A stretch of 6,312 nucleotides of DNA, taken from NCBI GenBank assembly GCA_007280825.1, contig QYQI01000094.1, positions 1-6,312 of the forward strand, given 5' to 3'. Below, one piece after another: positions 5,849 through 6,312 of this stretch (positions are counted from its first letter, which is position 1; every line of letters begins with the position of its first letter). Under the pieces are notes generated by a model, which made no database searches, was not told where the DNA came from, and saw only the letters and a program-made list of their open reading frames with translations. The DNA comes from Ignavibacteriales bacterium (GTDB lineage: Bacteria; Bacteroidota; Ignavibacteria; Ignavibacteriales; Melioribacteraceae). A program made the position numbers and the translations under genes.

Positions 5849-5900
5849 GCCTAACTATTAGTTAACCCGCCAATCGATATGATGGCGAGGAATGTTATCT
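5849..5900 (-). other. attC-like junction upstream of the first cassette (degenerate)
   Basis: On the - strand GTTAGGC (5855-5849) is a perfect R' core (GTTRRRY), preceded by GGCGGGTTAAC (5871-5861), which resembles the L' arm of the full attC. A short stem pairs CGCCA (5868-5872) with TGGCG (5883-5887), and an A at 5888 is then bulged before GG/CC. The far core would be AGATAAC (5900-5894), a poor RYYYAAC match sitting too close to its arm. It may be a short or decayed attC of a lost cassette, or the attI side of the first insertion. Confidence 0.45.
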
Positions 5901-5959
5901 ACCAACATTTATTTTGTTTTCGTACAATATTCTAAACTTTTTGCGTGATATCATTCCAC

Positions 5960-6085
5960 CTACAAAATTGTGTTTAACGGATACTTATCACCCAACAGTT
6001 TATTAAATAAAAGTATATGTAAAAATCTTGCTGATTTGTTAAAGTGAAAGTTTCGAAGAAAAGAAACTGCTGTTTGATTCCCCAT
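5960..6085 (-). CDS. Possible small ORF, 41 residues, unknown
   Basis: ATG at 6085 opens 41 codons (MGNQTAVSFLRNFHFNKSAR, then a hydrophobic stretch FLHILLF and a KYPL end). AGAGGA lies at 6099-6094, 8 bases before the start, and a promoter-like pair of boxes sits just upstream at 6140-6112. The order promoter, ribosome-binding site and start is coherent, which is the only support: I recognise no family, and an ORF this short in AT-rich DNA can arise by chance. The 330 bases around it hold no other gene. Confidence 0.3.
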   Translation of the reverse strand: MGNQTAVSFLRNFHFNKSARFLHILLFNKLLGDKYPLNTIL

Positions 6086-6111
6086 TATGGAAATCCTCTT
6101 GTTCTGTTTAC

Positions 6112-6140
6112 AACTTAGAATAATAATAGGAATAGGTCAA
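6112..6140 (-). promoter_or_regulatory. Possible promoter reading toward the cassette array
   Basis: TTGACC (6140-6135) and TAAGTT (6117-6112) on the - strand are spaced by 17 bp. The -35 match is good and the -10 match weak (3 of 6 to TATAAT), though TAAGTTG also resembles the Bacteroidota -7 box less one T. It would serve the small ORF and perhaps the promoterless first cassette. Confidence 0.3.
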
Positions 6141-6147
6141 GAAGAAA

Positions 6148-6180
6148 TTGAGAACCTGCCTACGGCAGGCAAGTTGAGAA
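6148..6180. repeat. Short GC palindrome flanked by 7-bp direct repeats
   Basis: TTGAGAA occurs at 6148-6154 and 6174-6180. Between them is CCTGCC-TAC-GGCAGG (6155-6169), a 6-bp stem with a 3-base loop, plus CAAG. The copied flanks look like a target duplication around a small palindromic insert. It lies 2 bases past the amidotransferase stop; there is no T run in the gene's direction. Confidence 0.4.
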
Positions 6181-6181
6181 T

Positions 6182-6312
6182 TTAAGTTTTCGCGATACAG
6201 ATATTATAAAAATTCTTTAATACTTCTTCTCCGGCAATACCGGATAGCTCCGGATTGAATTGCACACCGAAATAATTTTCATTTTCCAACGAGCCGCAAA
6301 TCTCTTTTCCAT
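6182..6312 (-). CDS. Class I glutamine amidotransferase, C-terminal end (HisH-like)
   Basis: The frame enters from the right edge and ends with TAA at 6184-6182, giving 42 residues: the segment GKEICGSLENENYFGVQF, then Asn-Pro-Glu-Leu-Ser-Gly and AGEEVLKNFYNIC. In HisH, TrpG and GuaA-type glutaminase domains this stretch reads GVQFHPExSG..G...LxNF, where the His and Glu complete the Cys-His-Glu triad that frees ammonia from glutamine. Here the Glu is kept but the His position is Asn (codon at 6256-6254). The short end after NF fits a stand-alone subunit such as HisH better than GuaA, which continues into a synthetase domain. A second copy for surface-sugar synthesis is an alternative. Start, catalytic Cys and neighbours lie outside the window. 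Confidence 0.7.
   Translation of the reverse strand, partial: GKEICGSLENENYFGVQFNPELSGIAGEEVLKNFYNICIAKT

Larger units (their letters stand above)
4342..5900 (-). mobile_element. Integron-type gene-cassette array (CALIN-like), two cassettes
   Basis: Two gene cassettes lie head to tail on the - strand: a DUF1579-like secreted protein (about 5854-5094) and a toxin-antitoxin pair (about 5093-4342). Each gene set is followed within 9-40 bases by an attC or attC half, and each cassette starts with bases complementary to its own R'' core (GTTAGGC with GCCTAAC; GTTATAA with TTATAAC). This is the pattern left by insertion of circular cassettes. No integrase gene (intI) is in the window; flanking genes are the cysteine synthase on one side and an amidotransferase on the other. 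It is either a cluster of attC sites lacking an integrase or the far end of a longer array. The first cassette has almost no room for a promoter; the toxin-antitoxin cassette carries its own. Confidence 0.65.

Noticed and set aside
5564..5854. Open frames on the + strand across the DUF1579-like gene
   Set aside because: They are antisense to a gene with a signal peptide, ribosome-binding site and attC; the translations show no family pattern.
5972..5990. GTTTAACGGAT resembling the R' side of the full attC
   Set aside because: Only TAACGGAT is shared, no opposite arm is present, and the core does not match the neighbouring site's R'' core as the cassette rule requires.
1..6312. CRISPR array, tRNA or rRNA
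   Set aside because: I saw no regularly spaced direct repeats, tRNA cloverleaf or rRNA-like segments on either strand.

Overview
The window is AT-rich DNA of bacteroidotal or ignavibacterial type. The best clues are a short primary-type sigma factor that lacks region 1.1 and carries the Bacteroidota-style N-terminus, Sec signal peptides ending in Ala-Gln, and sparse Shine-Dalgarno sites with TTG and GTG starts. The exact lineage is inference; Ignavibacteria is my first guess.

Left part (1-4328), ordinary chromosome, all + strand. It holds the tail of a YHS-type metal-binding protein with a clear terminator, a long AT-rich leader, an RpoD-like sigma factor (TTG start) with a strong terminator, a secreted alpha/beta hydrolase (GTG start) and a cysteine synthase-family enzyme with an unusual Cys-rich tail. 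The 200 bp before the cysteine synthase carry two related 16-bp palindromes and a GC-rich hairpin.

Right part (about 4340-5900), all - strand. I read this as a small integron gene-cassette array without an integrase in view (CALIN-like). Reading along the - strand, there is an attC-like junction (5900-5849), a secreted DUF1579-like protein, a well-formed 126-bp attC site (5213-5088), a Phd/YefM-RelE/ParE toxin-antitoxin pair with its own promoter, and a half attC (4383-4342) abutting the region after the cysteine synthase gene. In each cassette the first bases are the exact complement of the R'' core of that cassette's own attC (GTTAGGC/GCCTAAC and GTTATAA/TTATAAC), as expected if each was once a free circle. 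The attC folds with the expected bulged G and T on the bottom strand. The toxin-antitoxin pair may help hold the array in place.

Far right (5900-6312). A promoter-like site, a ribosome-binding site and a 41-codon ORF point left toward the array. Beyond them lies the C-terminal end of a class I glutamine amidotransferase (HisH-like) in which the expected catalytic His of QFHPE reads Asn.
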